Shown: piece by piece, positions 17,474 to 25,770 of the stretch | Position numbering within the stretch: the first letter of the stretch is position 1 | Layout of the letters: every line of letters begins with the position of its first letter | Origin: JAXMCI01 sp046349435 | GTDB lineage: Bacteria; Pseudomonadota; Alphaproteobacteria; Dongiales; Dongiaceae | Direction of reading: 5' to 3' | Length of the DNA stretch: 64,000 nt | Assembly: GCA_046349435.1 (NCBI GenBank) | Contig: JAXMCI010000003.1 | Span: forward strand, 1-64,000 | The notes under the pieces: model-generated | Database searches by the model: none | Told to the model about the DNA's origin: nothing | The model's input: the letters and a program-made list of their open reading frames with translations, nothing else | Position numbers and translations under genes: made by a program

Positions 17474-18955
17474 TCAGATGGCCCTTATCCTGCGTGGCAA
17501 GGCGTTCGGCTCGGCGCGGCAGCCCATGCGGCGGAGCAGCGACCGGCCGGCCGCGTCGATCTCCCGCAGCAGCGCCGGCTCGTCGACCGTGCGGAAGCGG
17601 CCGTCCTCCAGCACCACCCGGCCATTGACGATGACGGTGCGCACCGACTTGGAGCCGGAGGCGTAGAACAGGTTGCGCACCATGCTGGTGACCGGCAGCA
17701 GCTCGGGCCGGTCCAGCGTGTGGATCACCAGGTCGGCCCGCTTGCCGGGCTCGAGCGAGCCGATGCGGTCCTCCCAGCCGACGGCGCGCGCCCCGCCGCG
17801 CGTCGCCATCGCGATGCCGTCCTCGGCGACGAGGTAGGTGCGGTCGCCATGCGCCTCGCGCGCCGTCAGCACCGCCAGGTTGGCCTGCCGCCAGAGGTCG
17901 AAGCTGTTCGACCAGTTGGCCGAGTCGGAGCCGAGCGCGATGTTGCCGCCGCGCCGCCACAGCTCGGCATGGCGGCCGTGGAAGCAGCCGCCATGGCCCC
18001 ACATCATCGAGGCGGCCGGCGCCCAGGCGATGCAGGCGCCGCGGTCGAGCAGCACCTCGCACTCGGCGTCGGTCAGGTGGTTGGCGTGGCCGAAGACGAT
18101 GTTGCGGTCGAGGAAGCCGGTCTCGGCCAGGTGCAGCAGCGGGTCCTTGCCGAAGCGGCCGCGGTCGGCCTCGGTGTCGGCCGGGCTGTAGGACTGGTGC
18201 AGGTTGAGCATCACCCCGGCGGCGTCGGCGCGGGCCTTGGCCTCCATCATCAGCGGCTCGCTCGCCGTGCCGAGGCCGAGGATGGCGACGTGGCCGGCGA
18301 CCAGCCCGTCGGGATCGGCGTTGCGGGCGAGCTGGCCGCCGAGCGCCGCCAGCGCCTCCTCGCGGGTCTGCGGCGCGCGCTTCAGGGTCGGCCGGGCGCG
18401 CGCCTGGGCGTCGCAGGCGCCGCAGCCGGTCGACGCCCCCTCCAGCATGCCCTGGGCGAAGCCCTGCGGCTGGTCCCAGATGAAGGCGTCGGCCAGGATG
18501 GCGCGGATCCCGACCAGCTCGGCGGCGCGCGCCGCCGCGTCCGGCGCCAGCACCGTGCCGGCCTCGAGGAAGCAGGTCGTGCCGTTGCGGATCATCTCGA
18601 GCGCCGCCAGCGCGACCGCGAGATACTCCTCCTCGTCGTCGACCGTGTTGAAGAACACGCTCTCGAAGCTGTCGAAGGCGTCGCTCTCCGGCAGCTGGTC
18701 GGGCAGCGCGCCGCGGAACAGCTGGAAGGAGGCGTGCAGGTGGCACTCGACCAGGCCGGGATGGACCGGCGCGCCGCCGGCGTCGATCTCGCGCGCCGCG
18801 CGGTGGCTGCGGGCGATCGCCTCGTCCTCGCCGACCGCGACGATGCGGTTGCCGTCGATGGCGACGGCGCCGCGCTCGATGATGCGGTCCTCGCCGTCCA
18901 TGGTGATGAGATAGCCGTTGCGGACCAGCAGCGCGACGTCGCGGGCTGCGCTCAT
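17474..18955 (-). CDS. Amidohydrolase of the TrzA/SsnA (cytosine deaminase-like) group
   Basis: A 493-residue metal-dependent hydrolase. Metal ligands are visible as HLH in VECHLHASF, a histidine in LNLHQSYSP, FGHANHLTDAE and the aspartate of LGSDSANWSN. The family deaminates or hydrolyses N-containing rings and side chains (for example SAH/MTA deaminase, guanine deaminase, chlorohydrolases). The start overlaps the end of the ATPase gene (ATGA at 18952-18955). Being in a polyamine-type importer operon, it probably acts on the imported amine or N-heterocycle. Confidence 0.83.
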   Translation of the reverse strand: MSAARDVALLVRNGYLITMDGEDRIIERGAVAIDGNRIVAVGEDEAIARSHRAAREIDAGGAPVHPGLVECHLHASFQLFRGALPDQLPESDAFDSFESVFFNTVDDEEEYLAVALAALEMIRNGTTCFLEAGTVLAPDAAARAAELVGIRAILADAFIWDQPQGFAQGMLEGASTGCGACDAQARARPTLKRAPQTREEALAALGGQLARNADPDGLVAGHVAILGLGTASEPLMMEAKARADAAGVMLNLHQSYSPADTEADRGRFGKDPLLHLAETGFLDRNIVFGHANHLTDAECEVLLDRGACIAWAPAASMMWGHGGCFHGRHAELWRRGGNIALGSDSANWSNSFDLWRQANLAVLTAREAHGDRTYLVAEDGIAMATRGGARAVGWEDRIGSLEPGKRADLVIHTLDRPELLPVTSMVRNLFYASGSKSVRTVIVNGRVVLEDGRFRTVDEPALLREIDAAGRSLLRRMGCRAEPNALPRRIRAI

Positions 18956-20022
18956 GCCTCGTCTCCCCTCCAGATGGTGGCGGCGCCGGCCGGCCAGGCG
19001 AGCCGCACCGCCATCCCGGTCGCCAGGCCGGCGGCCTCGGCGTCGCGCAGCTCGGCCCAGACGACCGCCTCGCCGACCCGCGTCCCGATCCGCACGGCGT
19101 TGCCGAGATAGACGATCTCGGCGACCGTGCCGGCCAGCCCGCCGCCCGCGCCGTCCGGCGCCACCCGGATGCTCTCCGGCCGCACCGACAGGATGGCGGC
19201 CTCGCCCGCCGCCAGCCGCGAGCCGGTCTCCCCGGTCGCCGCCTGGCCCTCGATGTCGAGCGTCGCGTCGCGGCCATCCACCGCGCGCACCGTGCCGCGC
19301 AGCAGGTTGGTCTGGCCGATGAAGTCGGAGGCGAAGACCGAGGCCGGGCGCGTGTAGATCTCGCGCGGCGTGCCGAGCTGGACCAGCCGGCCGCGATTCA
19401 TGATGGCGATGCGGTCCGACATGACCAGCGCCTCGGTCTGGTCGTGGGTGACGAAGATGAAGGTGGCGCCGAGCTTGCGCTGGATGGCGCGCAGCTCGAG
19501 CTGCATCTGCTGCCGCAGCTTGAGGTCGAGCGCGGAGAGCGGCTCGTCGAGCAGCAGCACGCTGGGCTCGGCGGCGAGCGCGCGGGCCAGCGCCACGCGC
19601 TGCACCTGGCCGCCGCTGAGCTCGGTCGGCCCGCGCCCGCCATAGCCCTCGAGCCGGACCAGCGCCAGCATCTCCTCGACCTTGGCGGCGATCTTCGCCT
19701 TCGGCCAGCGCCGGATCTTCAGGCTGTAGGCAATGTTCTCGAATACGGTCATGTGCGGGAAGAGGGCGCCGCGCTGGAACACCAGGTTGGTCGGGCGCCG
19801 GTCGGGCGGCACCGCGGTGACGTCGGCGCCGCGGATCGACACGCTGCCGGCATCGGGCAGCTCGAAGCCGGCGACGATGCGCAGCAGCGTGGTCTTGCCG
19901 CAGCCGCTGGCGCCGAGCAGCGAGACGAACTCGTGCTCGCGGATCGTGAGGTCGATGCCGTCGAGCGCGGTGACGCCGCCGAACGACTTGCGCACGCCCG
20001 CGATGACCACCGCGTCGCTCAT
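18952..20022 (-). CDS. PotA-like ABC transporter ATPase
   Basis: A 356-residue ATPase of the polyamine/Fe family: Walker A GASGCGKTT near residue 34, Q-loop NLVFQRGALFP, signature LSGGQVQR, Walker B LLLDEPLSALD, followed by a C-terminal TOBE domain (from about residue 270, RPESIRVAPDG). It supplies energy to the two permeases whose genes lie immediately upstream in the operon and overlaps the second of them by four bases (20019-20022). Confidence 0.88.
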   Translation of the reverse strand: MSDAVVIAGVRKSFGGVTALDGIDLTIREHEFVSLLGASGCGKTTLLRIVAGFELPDAGSVSIRGADVTAVPPDRRPTNLVFQRGALFPHMTVFENIAYSLKIRRWPKAKIAAKVEEMLALVRLEGYGGRGPTELSGGQVQRVALARALAAEPSVLLLDEPLSALDLKLRQQMQLELRAIQRKLGATFIFVTHDQTEALVMSDRIAIMNRGRLVQLGTPREIYTRPASVFASDFIGQTNLLRGTVRAVDGRDATLDIEGQAATGETGSRLAAGEAAILSVRPESIRVAPDGAGGGLAGTVAEIVYLGNAVRIGTRVGEAVVWAELRDAEAAGLATGMAVRLAWPAGAATIWRGDEA

Positions 20023-20804
20023 CCCTGCCGCCGCCGTCCGACGAGGTGGGCGCCGAGCAGCAGCGCCAGCATGGCGAAGAGCAGCAGCGAGGCGAGCGCG
20101 TTGATCGACGGGTCGATGCCGCGCCGCATCAGCCCCCAGACCAGCACCGGCACGGTCAGCTCGTTGCCGACGTTGAACCAGGTGACGACGAACTCGTCGA
20201 GCGACAGGGCGGCGGCGAGCAGCGCCGCGCCGAGGATGGCCGGCCGGGTCAGCGGCCAGGTGACGTCGAGGAAGGTGCGGGCCGGTGAAGCGCCGAGGTC
20301 GCGCGCCGCCTCCAGCACCGAGAAGTCGAAAGTCTCGAGCCGGGCGTTCATGGTCAGGATTACGAAGGGCAGGCTGACCAGCACATGGCCGATGCCGGCA
20401 TTGACCAGGCCCTGCGGCGCGCCCAGCGTGCGGAAGAACACCGCCAGCGCGATGCCGATGACGAGCAGCGGCACGACGGCCGGCAGCAGGCTGACGCCGA
20501 GCAGCCCGGCGCGCGCCCGCGCGCTCTGCAGCCGGACGATGCCGAAGGCGAAGGCGGCGCCGAGCGTGCCGGCGCCGAGCGCCGAGGCGAGGCCCAGGAT
20601 GATCGTGTTGCGCAGCGCCGAGGCGATCAGCGGGTTGTCGAGCGCCGCGCCGTACCAGCTGAGCGTCAGCCCCTCGATCGGCAGCGACAGGCGCGGCGAG
20701 GTGGTGAAGGAGAACAGCACGGTCACCACGACCGGCGCGTAGAGCAGGATCATCACCAGCCCGGCGAAGACCATGGCGCCGACCGGCCGCCGCCGCCTCA
20801 CCAT
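20019..20804 (-). CDS. PotC-like ABC transporter permease
   Basis: A 261-residue permease with about six membrane segments and the EAA loop EAARDLGASPARTFLDVTWPL, the site where the ATPase docks. The ATG at 20804 overlaps the end of the preceding permease gene and gives the expected family length of about 260 residues. Together with the 20798 gene it forms the channel of a spermidine/putrescine-type importer. Confidence 0.86.
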   Translation of the reverse strand: MVRRRRPVGAMVFAGLVMILLYAPVVVTVLFSFTTSPRLSLPIEGLTLSWYGAALDNPLIASALRNTIILGLASALGAGTLGAAFAFGIVRLQSARARAGLLGVSLLPAVVPLLVIGIALAVFFRTLGAPQGLVNAGIGHVLVSLPFVILTMNARLETFDFSVLEAARDLGASPARTFLDVTWPLTRPAILGAALLAAALSLDEFVVTWFNVGNELTVPVLVWGLMRRGIDPSINALASLLLFAMLALLLGAHLVGRRRQG

Positions 20805-21664
20805 CGCGACACCAGCCTGAGCGCGCGCGCCAGGGCGGCGTAGATCGCCATGACGCAGCAGACGGTGACGAAGGCGAGCGCGGCGCCGAGCGGCCAGTTG
20901 GCGCCGGTGCCGCGGAACTGGTCGGCGACGATGTTGCCGATCATCACGCTCTGGCTGCCGCCGACCAGCGCCGGGGTGACGAAGTCGCCGGCGGCGATCA
21001 GGAAGGTGAAGGCGAAGGCGGTGCGCACCCCGGGCAGCGCCATCGGCAGCAGGATGGTGCGCACGAGGTGCAGCCGGCGCGAGCCGAGGTCCGACGCCAC
21101 CTCGATGTGGTCGCGCGCGATGTTCGCCATGGCGGCGTGGATCGGCAGCACGGCCAGCGGCAGCAGCAGGCCGGTCAGCGTCACGATCACCGCGAAGCTG
21201 CTGTAGATGAGGAAGGTCAGCGGCTGGTCGATCACGCCGAGCCACATCAGCGCCGAGTTGAGCAGCCCCTGCTTGCCGAGGATGGTGCGCCAGGCATAGA
21301 TGCGCACGAGATATCCCGAGAACAGCGAGACCAGCACCAGCTGCAGCAGCAGCTGGGCCCGCCGCCGGAAGACGAAGCGCATGAGGTAGGCGAGCGCGAA
21401 GGCGATCGGCACGGTGATCGCCGCCGTCACCAGCCCGACCCAGACGGTGCGCAGCAGGATGCCGCGATAGAGCGCCGACTCGGCGATCTTCCGGTAGTTG
21501 GCGAAGGAGAAGTCGGGGATCAGGTCGAAGGCCTGCGCCCGCCAGAAGCTCAGCCCGAAGAGGCACAGCATCGGCACGCCGAAGAACAGCAGGTAGAACC
21601 CGCCCGCCGGCAGCAGCGGCAGCGCCGCGCCGGTCCTGCGGCCCAGCGGCCTTGCCGGCCTCAT
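20798..21664 (-). CDS. PotB-like ABC transporter permease
   Basis: A 288-residue permease with six hydrophobic segments, the RILLRTVWVG region typical of PotB/PotH and the cytoplasmic loop EVASDLGSRRLHLVRTILLPM. Its end overlaps the PotC-like gene by seven bases. The start lies next to the REP-like element that separates it from the binding-protein gene. Confidence 0.86.
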   Translation of the reverse strand: MRPARPLGRRTGAALPLLPAGGFYLLFFGVPMLCLFGLSFWRAQAFDLIPDFSFANYRKIAESALYRGILLRTVWVGLVTAAITVPIAFALAYLMRFVFRRRAQLLLQLVLVSLFSGYLVRIYAWRTILGKQGLLNSALMWLGVIDQPLTFLIYSSFAVIVTLTGLLLPLAVLPIHAAMANIARDHIEVASDLGSRRLHLVRTILLPMALPGVRTAFAFTFLIAAGDFVTPALVGGSQSVMIGNIVADQFRGTGANWPLGAALAFVTVCCVMAIYAALARALRLVSRW

Positions 21665-21735
21665 CCTTCGACAGGCTCAGGATGAGGCTGGCGAACGCGG
21701 CGGACCCTCATGCTGAGCCTGTCGAAGCATGAGGG
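21659..21735. repeat. REP-like inverted repeat between potD-like and potB-like genes
   Basis: Two palindromic units (21659-21687 and 21705-21735) of the CTTCGACAGGCTCAG family lie in opposite orientation. The element is inside the operon, directly after the substrate-binding gene. It could stabilise the upstream mRNA and lower expression of permease genes, as intra-operonic REPs do elsewhere. Confidence 0.7.
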
Positions 21736-21751
21736 TCCATGAACGATCCGC

Positions 21752-22912
21752 TCAGGACGCCTTGAAGGTCTGCCAGGCCTCGACCCAGGACTGGGCGCCG
21801 AGGATGTCGCCGTCGGGCTGCTGCGGCGGGACCACGGTCTGCGTGCCGAGGATGCCGGCGCCGGGCTTGCGCACGGTGTCGTAGTCGTAGAGCGCCTTGA
21901 TGTCCGGGGCGAGCAGGTCGAAGGCCTTCTCGACGGTGCAGCCGGAGCCGAGCTCGGTCGCCAGCGCCGCGTTGTTCTCCGGCGCGGTGACGAAGTTGAT
22001 GTAGGCATAGGCGTTGTCGAGGTGCGGCGCGTCGACCGCGATGGTGTAGGCGTCCGACCAGAAGAAGCGGTCGTCGATCTTGGGCGATCCCACCACCAGC
22101 TCGACCCCCTTCTGCTTGGCGATGACGATCTGGTAGGCCCAGCCGCCGAGCCCCATCGAGGCGTCGCCGCGCACCAGCACGTCGGCCATGTCGCCGAGCG
22201 AGGCGCCGATCGTCGCGACGTTCGGCTTGATCGTCAGCATCGCGGCCAGCGCCTTGTCGAGCTCGGCCTTGGTCAGCCGGCTCGGATCCTTGGCGCCGGT
22301 CGACTTGGCGAACAGCCAGAGATTGCCGAAGGGGTCGTCGAGCAGCACCAGCTCGCCCTTGTACTTGGGGTCGGCGAAGTCGGTGTAGCGGTCCGGCACG
22401 CCGTTCCACTTCTTCGGGTTCCAGATGCAGGGCTCGTCGCCCCAGATCATCGGCACGCCGTACATCTTGCCGTCGCGGACCAGCCAGTTGGCGGTCTTGA
22501 AGCCCTCGAACAGGCCCGCGGCATTCGGGATGCGCGCGGGATCGAGCGGCTGGAACAGCTCGACCTTGGCGTCGATGATCGAGCGCTGGAAGTCCTTGTT
22601 CATCGTCATCACGTCCATCGAGCCGCGACCGCCGGTCTTGAAGCGGGTCAGCGTCTCGTCGGCGGCGCCGGCGAAGGTGGCGTTGAGCTGGATCTTGTTC
22701 TTCTCCAGGAACGGCTTGGCGACGTTGGCCGCCTGCTCGCCGTCATAGCCGAAGAAGTTGAGCGGGCCGCCGAGCTGCTCGGCCTCGGCCGGGCCGCCGG
22801 GCAGCCCGAGCACGGTGACCGTGGCGAGGCCGGCGGCTCCCTGCAGGAAGCGCCGCCGGCTGGCCGGCAGGTTGAGACGGCGGTCGAGCAGGTCGCGCAG
22901 GATGTCGTTCAT
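21752..22912 (-). CDS. PotD-like ABC transporter substrate-binding protein
   Basis: A 386-residue extracytoplasmic binding protein with a twin-arginine type leader (SRRRFLQGAAGLATVTVLGL, about residues 19-38). The mature part shows spermidine/putrescine-binding family features: FFGYDGEQAA, MTMNKDFQRSIIDA, YGVPMIWGDEPCIWN and GDASMGLGGWAYQ. It is the promoter-proximal gene of the operon. The ligand is likely a polyamine or other small amine, but the downstream deaminase leaves room for a different substrate. Confidence 0.87.
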   Translation of the reverse strand: MNDILRDLLDRRLNLPASRRRFLQGAAGLATVTVLGLPGGPAEAEQLGGPLNFFGYDGEQAANVAKPFLEKNKIQLNATFAGAADETLTRFKTGGRGSMDVMTMNKDFQRSIIDAKVELFQPLDPARIPNAAGLFEGFKTANWLVRDGKMYGVPMIWGDEPCIWNPKKWNGVPDRYTDFADPKYKGELVLLDDPFGNLWLFAKSTGAKDPSRLTKAELDKALAAMLTIKPNVATIGASLGDMADVLVRGDASMGLGGWAYQIVIAKQKGVELVVGSPKIDDRFFWSDAYTIAVDAPHLDNAYAYINFVTAPENNAALATELGSGCTVEKAFDLLAPDIKALYDYDTVRKPGAGILGTQTVVPPQQPDGDILGAQSWVEAWQTFKAS

Positions 22913-22968
22913 GGCTGCCTCTCTGTCTGTCGGGCGGGGGTCCCCGCCCCGGACGTTTTTCTGCCGTG

Positions 22969-22997
22969 TACTTACTGGTGAGTCAGTAGCCTGTCAA
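22969..22997 (-). promoter_or_regulatory. Sigma-70-type promoter with TetR-like operator in the spacer
   Basis: Read on the minus strand, TTGACA (22997-22992) and TAAGTA (22974-22969) are exactly 17 bases apart, about 60 bases before the ATG of the PotD-like gene. The spacer holds TACTG-N6-CAGTA (22973-22988), a palindrome of the form often bound by TetR-family repressors. No TetR gene is in the window, so the regulator would be encoded elsewhere. Confidence 0.6.
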
Positions 22998-23190
22998 ATG
23001 GCCGGGCCGATCGGCCGAAGCCGCCCGGGCCCGTTGCGGAGCGGCGGTAACTGGCCGGGCCAAACGCCGGTTCTGTGGCAATTGCGGGGTCATGCCGGCT
23101 CCGTTGAGGCCAAGTCATGCTGCGGCGGGTTTCTCTGCTCGGTCAAGCTGGCGAGCGCGCCGCGCTCGTCGCCTGCGATCGGGGGAACGC

Positions 23191-24426
23191 ATGCCGGCAT
23201 TGTCGTCGGCTCTTCAACTCGAGGTGGCGGAGCGTCGCTCGCCCGGCCGGGTCCTGCGGCTTGCCCGCCTCGGGCCGCGCCGGTCCGCCGACGGCGTCAG
23301 GTTGTGGTACCGCTTCGCCGGCGAGCCGCTGCCGCCCCGCCTCGACCTGCTCGACGGCTTCGTCCTCGCCTTCCTCTTCGCGGCGATGCGTCGCGGCCGC
23401 GACCTCCGGGTGCGCGGGCCGGTGTCGCGCGCGCTGCTCGCGAACCTGCGCGAACTGCAGGAGGTCTGGTGCCGCTGGCGCCCCGACGCGCTGGTGCCGG
23501 TCGAGATCCTGCCGGACCGCGTGGTCGACGCGCCGCCGGCCGCGGCGGGCGGGATCGCCTGCGTCTCCGGCGGGGTCGACTCCCTGGCGACGCTGCAGCG
23601 TCACCGGGCCGGCGGCCTGCGCCCGCTCCGCGCCGGGCTGCTGGTCGCCGGCTTCGACATCCCGCTCGCCGACGCCGCCGGCTTCCGTCGTGCCGAGCAC
23701 GGGGTGCGTGCCGTCCTCGACTCGATCGGCCTGCCGCTGGCGACGGTGGCCACCAACTGGCGCGACGTCGCCTGCGGCGACTGGGAGCTCGAGCACGGCG
23801 CGGCGCTCGCCGCCTGCCTGGCGCAGTTCGCCGGGTTGGCCGCGTGCGGGCTGATCGCCGCCGACCTGCCGGTCGATTTGCCGCACCCGCCCTGGGGCAA
23901 CAACCCCGTCACCACGCCGCTGCTCTCCGGCGCCCTGGCGATCGTCCATGACGGCGCCGGCCTGACCCGGCCGGACAAGGCGGCGCTGATCGCCGGCTGG
24001 CCGGCCGCGCTGCGCCATTTGCGCGTCTGCTGGCAGGGCGAGGCGCGCGACGGCAATTGCGGCCGCTGCGAGAAGTGCATCCGCACCCAGCTCAGCTTCC
24101 TCGCCATCGGCCGGCCGATCCCGCCGGCCTTCCCGCATCCCTTCGCGCCGGCCGACCTGCTGCGCCTCGCCATGCCGCGCATGGCGGTGCTGCTGGCCTA
24201 CCGCCAGCTGCTGGCCACCGCGGAGCGGCACGGCGTCGAGGCCGACTGGACCCGCACGCTGCGCTGGGTGCTGCGGCGCAACCTCGTCACCCTGCCGCTG
24301 CAGCCGGCGCTCGGCGCGGCGCGGCGGCGGCTGCGCCGGGTCGGCTGGCTCAAGGCCCTGCACGACCGGCGCCGCGCCGGTCACCGGCTGGCCGCGCTGC
24401 CGAGCGCCGCGGCGGGCCGCCGATGA
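23191..24426 (+). CDS. QueC-like PP-loop ATPase/amidotransferase-like protein
   Basis: A 411-residue protein. Residues about 120-320 resemble 7-cyano-7-deazaguanine synthase (QueC): the PP-loop motif SGGVDSLATL and a zinc-binding cluster of four cysteines (C-x8-C-x2-C-x2-C) in the CWQGEARDGNCGRCEKCIRT stretch. It also has an N-terminal extension and a C-terminal helical part not found in QueC. QueD, QueE and QueF genes are absent, so a queuosine role is unlikely. ATG 23191 is chosen over in-frame ATG 23092 because GGGGGAA lies in front of it and the preceding residues are arginine-rich. It overlaps the DUF6875 gene by four bases. Confidence 0.75.
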   Translation: MPALSSALQLEVAERRSPGRVLRLARLGPRRSADGVRLWYRFAGEPLPPRLDLLDGFVLAFLFAAMRRGRDLRVRGPVSRALLANLRELQEVWCRWRPDALVPVEILPDRVVDAPPAAAGGIACVSGGVDSLATLQRHRAGGLRPLRAGLLVAGFDIPLADAAGFRRAEHGVRAVLDSIGLPLATVATNWRDVACGDWELEHGAALAACLAQFAGLAACGLIAADLPVDLPHPPWGNNPVTTPLLSGALAIVHDGAGLTRPDKAALIAGWPAALRHLRVCWQGEARDGNCGRCEKCIRTQLSFLAIGRPIPPAFPHPFAPADLLRLAMPRMAVLLAYRQLLATAERHGVEADWTRTLRWVLRRNLVTLPLQPALGAARRRLRRVGWLKALHDRRRAGHRLAALPSAAAGRR

Positions 24427-25172
24427 GCCCGCTCGACCCGCAGCCGGGACCCCACTGGCCGGCGGACGGGCCGGCGCCGCTCGTCACGGTGCCCGAGCTG
24501 CTGGCGCCGGGCGCCGCGCCACCCGGTTTCGCCGGGGCCGAGCTCGAGGCGCTGCGCGCCATGGCCCGCTTCGCCGTCGAGGGCCTGGCCGCGCCCCATC
24601 CCGAGCTCGGCCGCCCCGGCGAGGTCTGCCCCTATGTCCGGCGCGCCATCGGCCGCGGGCTGCTGCGGCTGACCGTCGCCCGCGTGCCGCCCGGCGGCGA
24701 GGCGGCGGCCCGGCTGATGCTGGCGACCCGCGACCGCTTCCTGGCGCTGCCGCCCGCCGAGGGCGAGGATTCCCGGCTGAAGGCGATCATCACCCTGTTC
24801 CCGACGGTGACGCCGGCCGAGGCGCCGGTCGCCATCGACGGGCTGCAGGCGCGGCTCAAGGACTTCTTCGTCCGCGCGGGGCTCATGATCGGCCAGTTCC
24901 ATCCCGGCAACGACGAGCCCGGCCTGCACAGCGCCCGCTTCCGCCCCTTCCGCGCCCCGGTGCCGGCGCTGGCCATGCGCGTCATGGTGTCGAGCGACGC
25001 GCCGTTCCTCACCGGCACCGACGCCCACGCCGAGGCCTATCTCGCCCGCTTCGGCCTGGTCGGCTGCGAGCGCATGGCCGCCACCCTGCAGCAGCGCGCC
25101 GCCATCCTCGGCGCGGCCCGCGTCGCCGCCCTCGCCGCCCTCGTCGAGACGGCCCGCCGCCGGCTCGGCTGA
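24423..25172 (+). CDS. DUF6875 domain protein
   Basis: A 249-residue soluble protein matching DUF6875: an N-terminal GEVCPYVRRAIGRG (CP[FY]V-type) motif, a central helical region, and the conserved MIGQFHPGNDEPGLH, FRPFRAPVPALAMR and VMVSSDAPFLTG. The function of the domain is unknown. Translation is coupled to the QueC-like gene through ATGA at 24423, so the two proteins probably work together. Confidence 0.65.
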   Translation: MSPLDPQPGPHWPADGPAPLVTVPELLAPGAAPPGFAGAELEALRAMARFAVEGLAAPHPELGRPGEVCPYVRRAIGRGLLRLTVARVPPGGEAAARLMLATRDRFLALPPAEGEDSRLKAIITLFPTVTPAEAPVAIDGLQARLKDFFVRAGLMIGQFHPGNDEPGLHSARFRPFRAPVPALAMRVMVSSDAPFLTGTDAHAEAYLARFGLVGCERMAATLQQRAAILGAARVAALAALVETARRRLG

Positions 25173-25438
25173 GCCACGCACCCGCCGCCGAGCAGCGCAG
25201 AAAGAAAATTGGCACGCGGGTGCGGAGGACGCCGAGGGCGCACGCGGCGGCGCTGCGACTCTCGGCGGCTCGGCGGCTCGGCGTGACCGGATTGGTTTAC
25301 AGCCGTGGAGGATGACCGTTTGAGCTCTTCGTGGCTTCGCGCCTTCGCGTGAGCCATTCGGCCTTGCCGCTTCACCATATTTACGTTCATTATAATTTAC
25401 GCTATATCGATTTTGTGACATGAAGCTGATCATTAAAA
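25173..25438. other. Intergenic region with AT-rich promoter-like segment
   Basis: The first about 190 bases are GC-rich with no gene seen. From about 25374 the sequence becomes AT-rich and contains a perfect TATAAT at 25391-25396, with TTGCCG (25364-25369) or TTCACC (25371-25376) as imperfect -35 candidates. This is the only strongly AT-rich stretch nearby and probably holds the promoter of the HipB/HipA-type pair. Confidence 0.4.
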
Positions 25439-25506
25439 ATGCCTGATCGCAGGCGCGGCTCTGGCCGCTGCCCGTCAAGCACGGGCTGCGCCGGCTTGGG
25501 CAGGAG

Positions 25507-25770
25507 TTGCGGGCGGCGCGGCTGCGGCGGCGGATCCCGGTGGCGGTGCTGGCCGAGCGGGCGGCGATCAGCCGGGTGACGCTGGCCAAGGTGGAGAAGG
25601 GCGAGCCCGGCGTCTCGATGGGCATCTACGCCAAGGTGCTGTTCGTGCTCGGCCTGATGGACCGGCTGGCGGCGCTGGCCGACCCGCGCGAGGATGGGCT
25701 CGGGATGGCGCTGGCCGAGGAGCAGCTGCCGAAGCGGATCCGGCGGCGCCGCGCGGCGCCGGAGGGCTGA
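25507..25770 (+). CDS. HipB-like XRE-family antitoxin/regulator
   Basis: An 87-residue helix-turn-helix protein. VAVLAERAAISRVTLAKVEKGEPGVSMGIYAKVLFVLGL is the XRE fold seen in HipB proteins. It ends where the HipA-like kinase begins (25770), as in hipBA operons. A TTG at 25507 gives the longest frame with a usual start codon, but good HTH sequence (KHGLRRLGQELRAARL) continues upstream in the same frame without ATG/GTG. ATG 25439 opens a different frame that joins it only through a single-base indel near 25475. The true start, or a sequence error, is unresolved. Confidence 0.7.
   Translation: MRAARLRRRIPVAVLAERAAISRVTLAKVEKGEPGVSMGIYAKVLFVLGLMDRLAALADPREDGLGMALAEEQLPKRIRRRRAAPEG

Noticed and set aside
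23191..24426. Part of a Qat anti-phage system or of queuosine biosynthesis
   Set aside because: No QatA ATPase, QatB or TatD-like QatD is adjacent, and no QueD/QueE/QueF gene is in the window. Only the QueC-like fold is shared.
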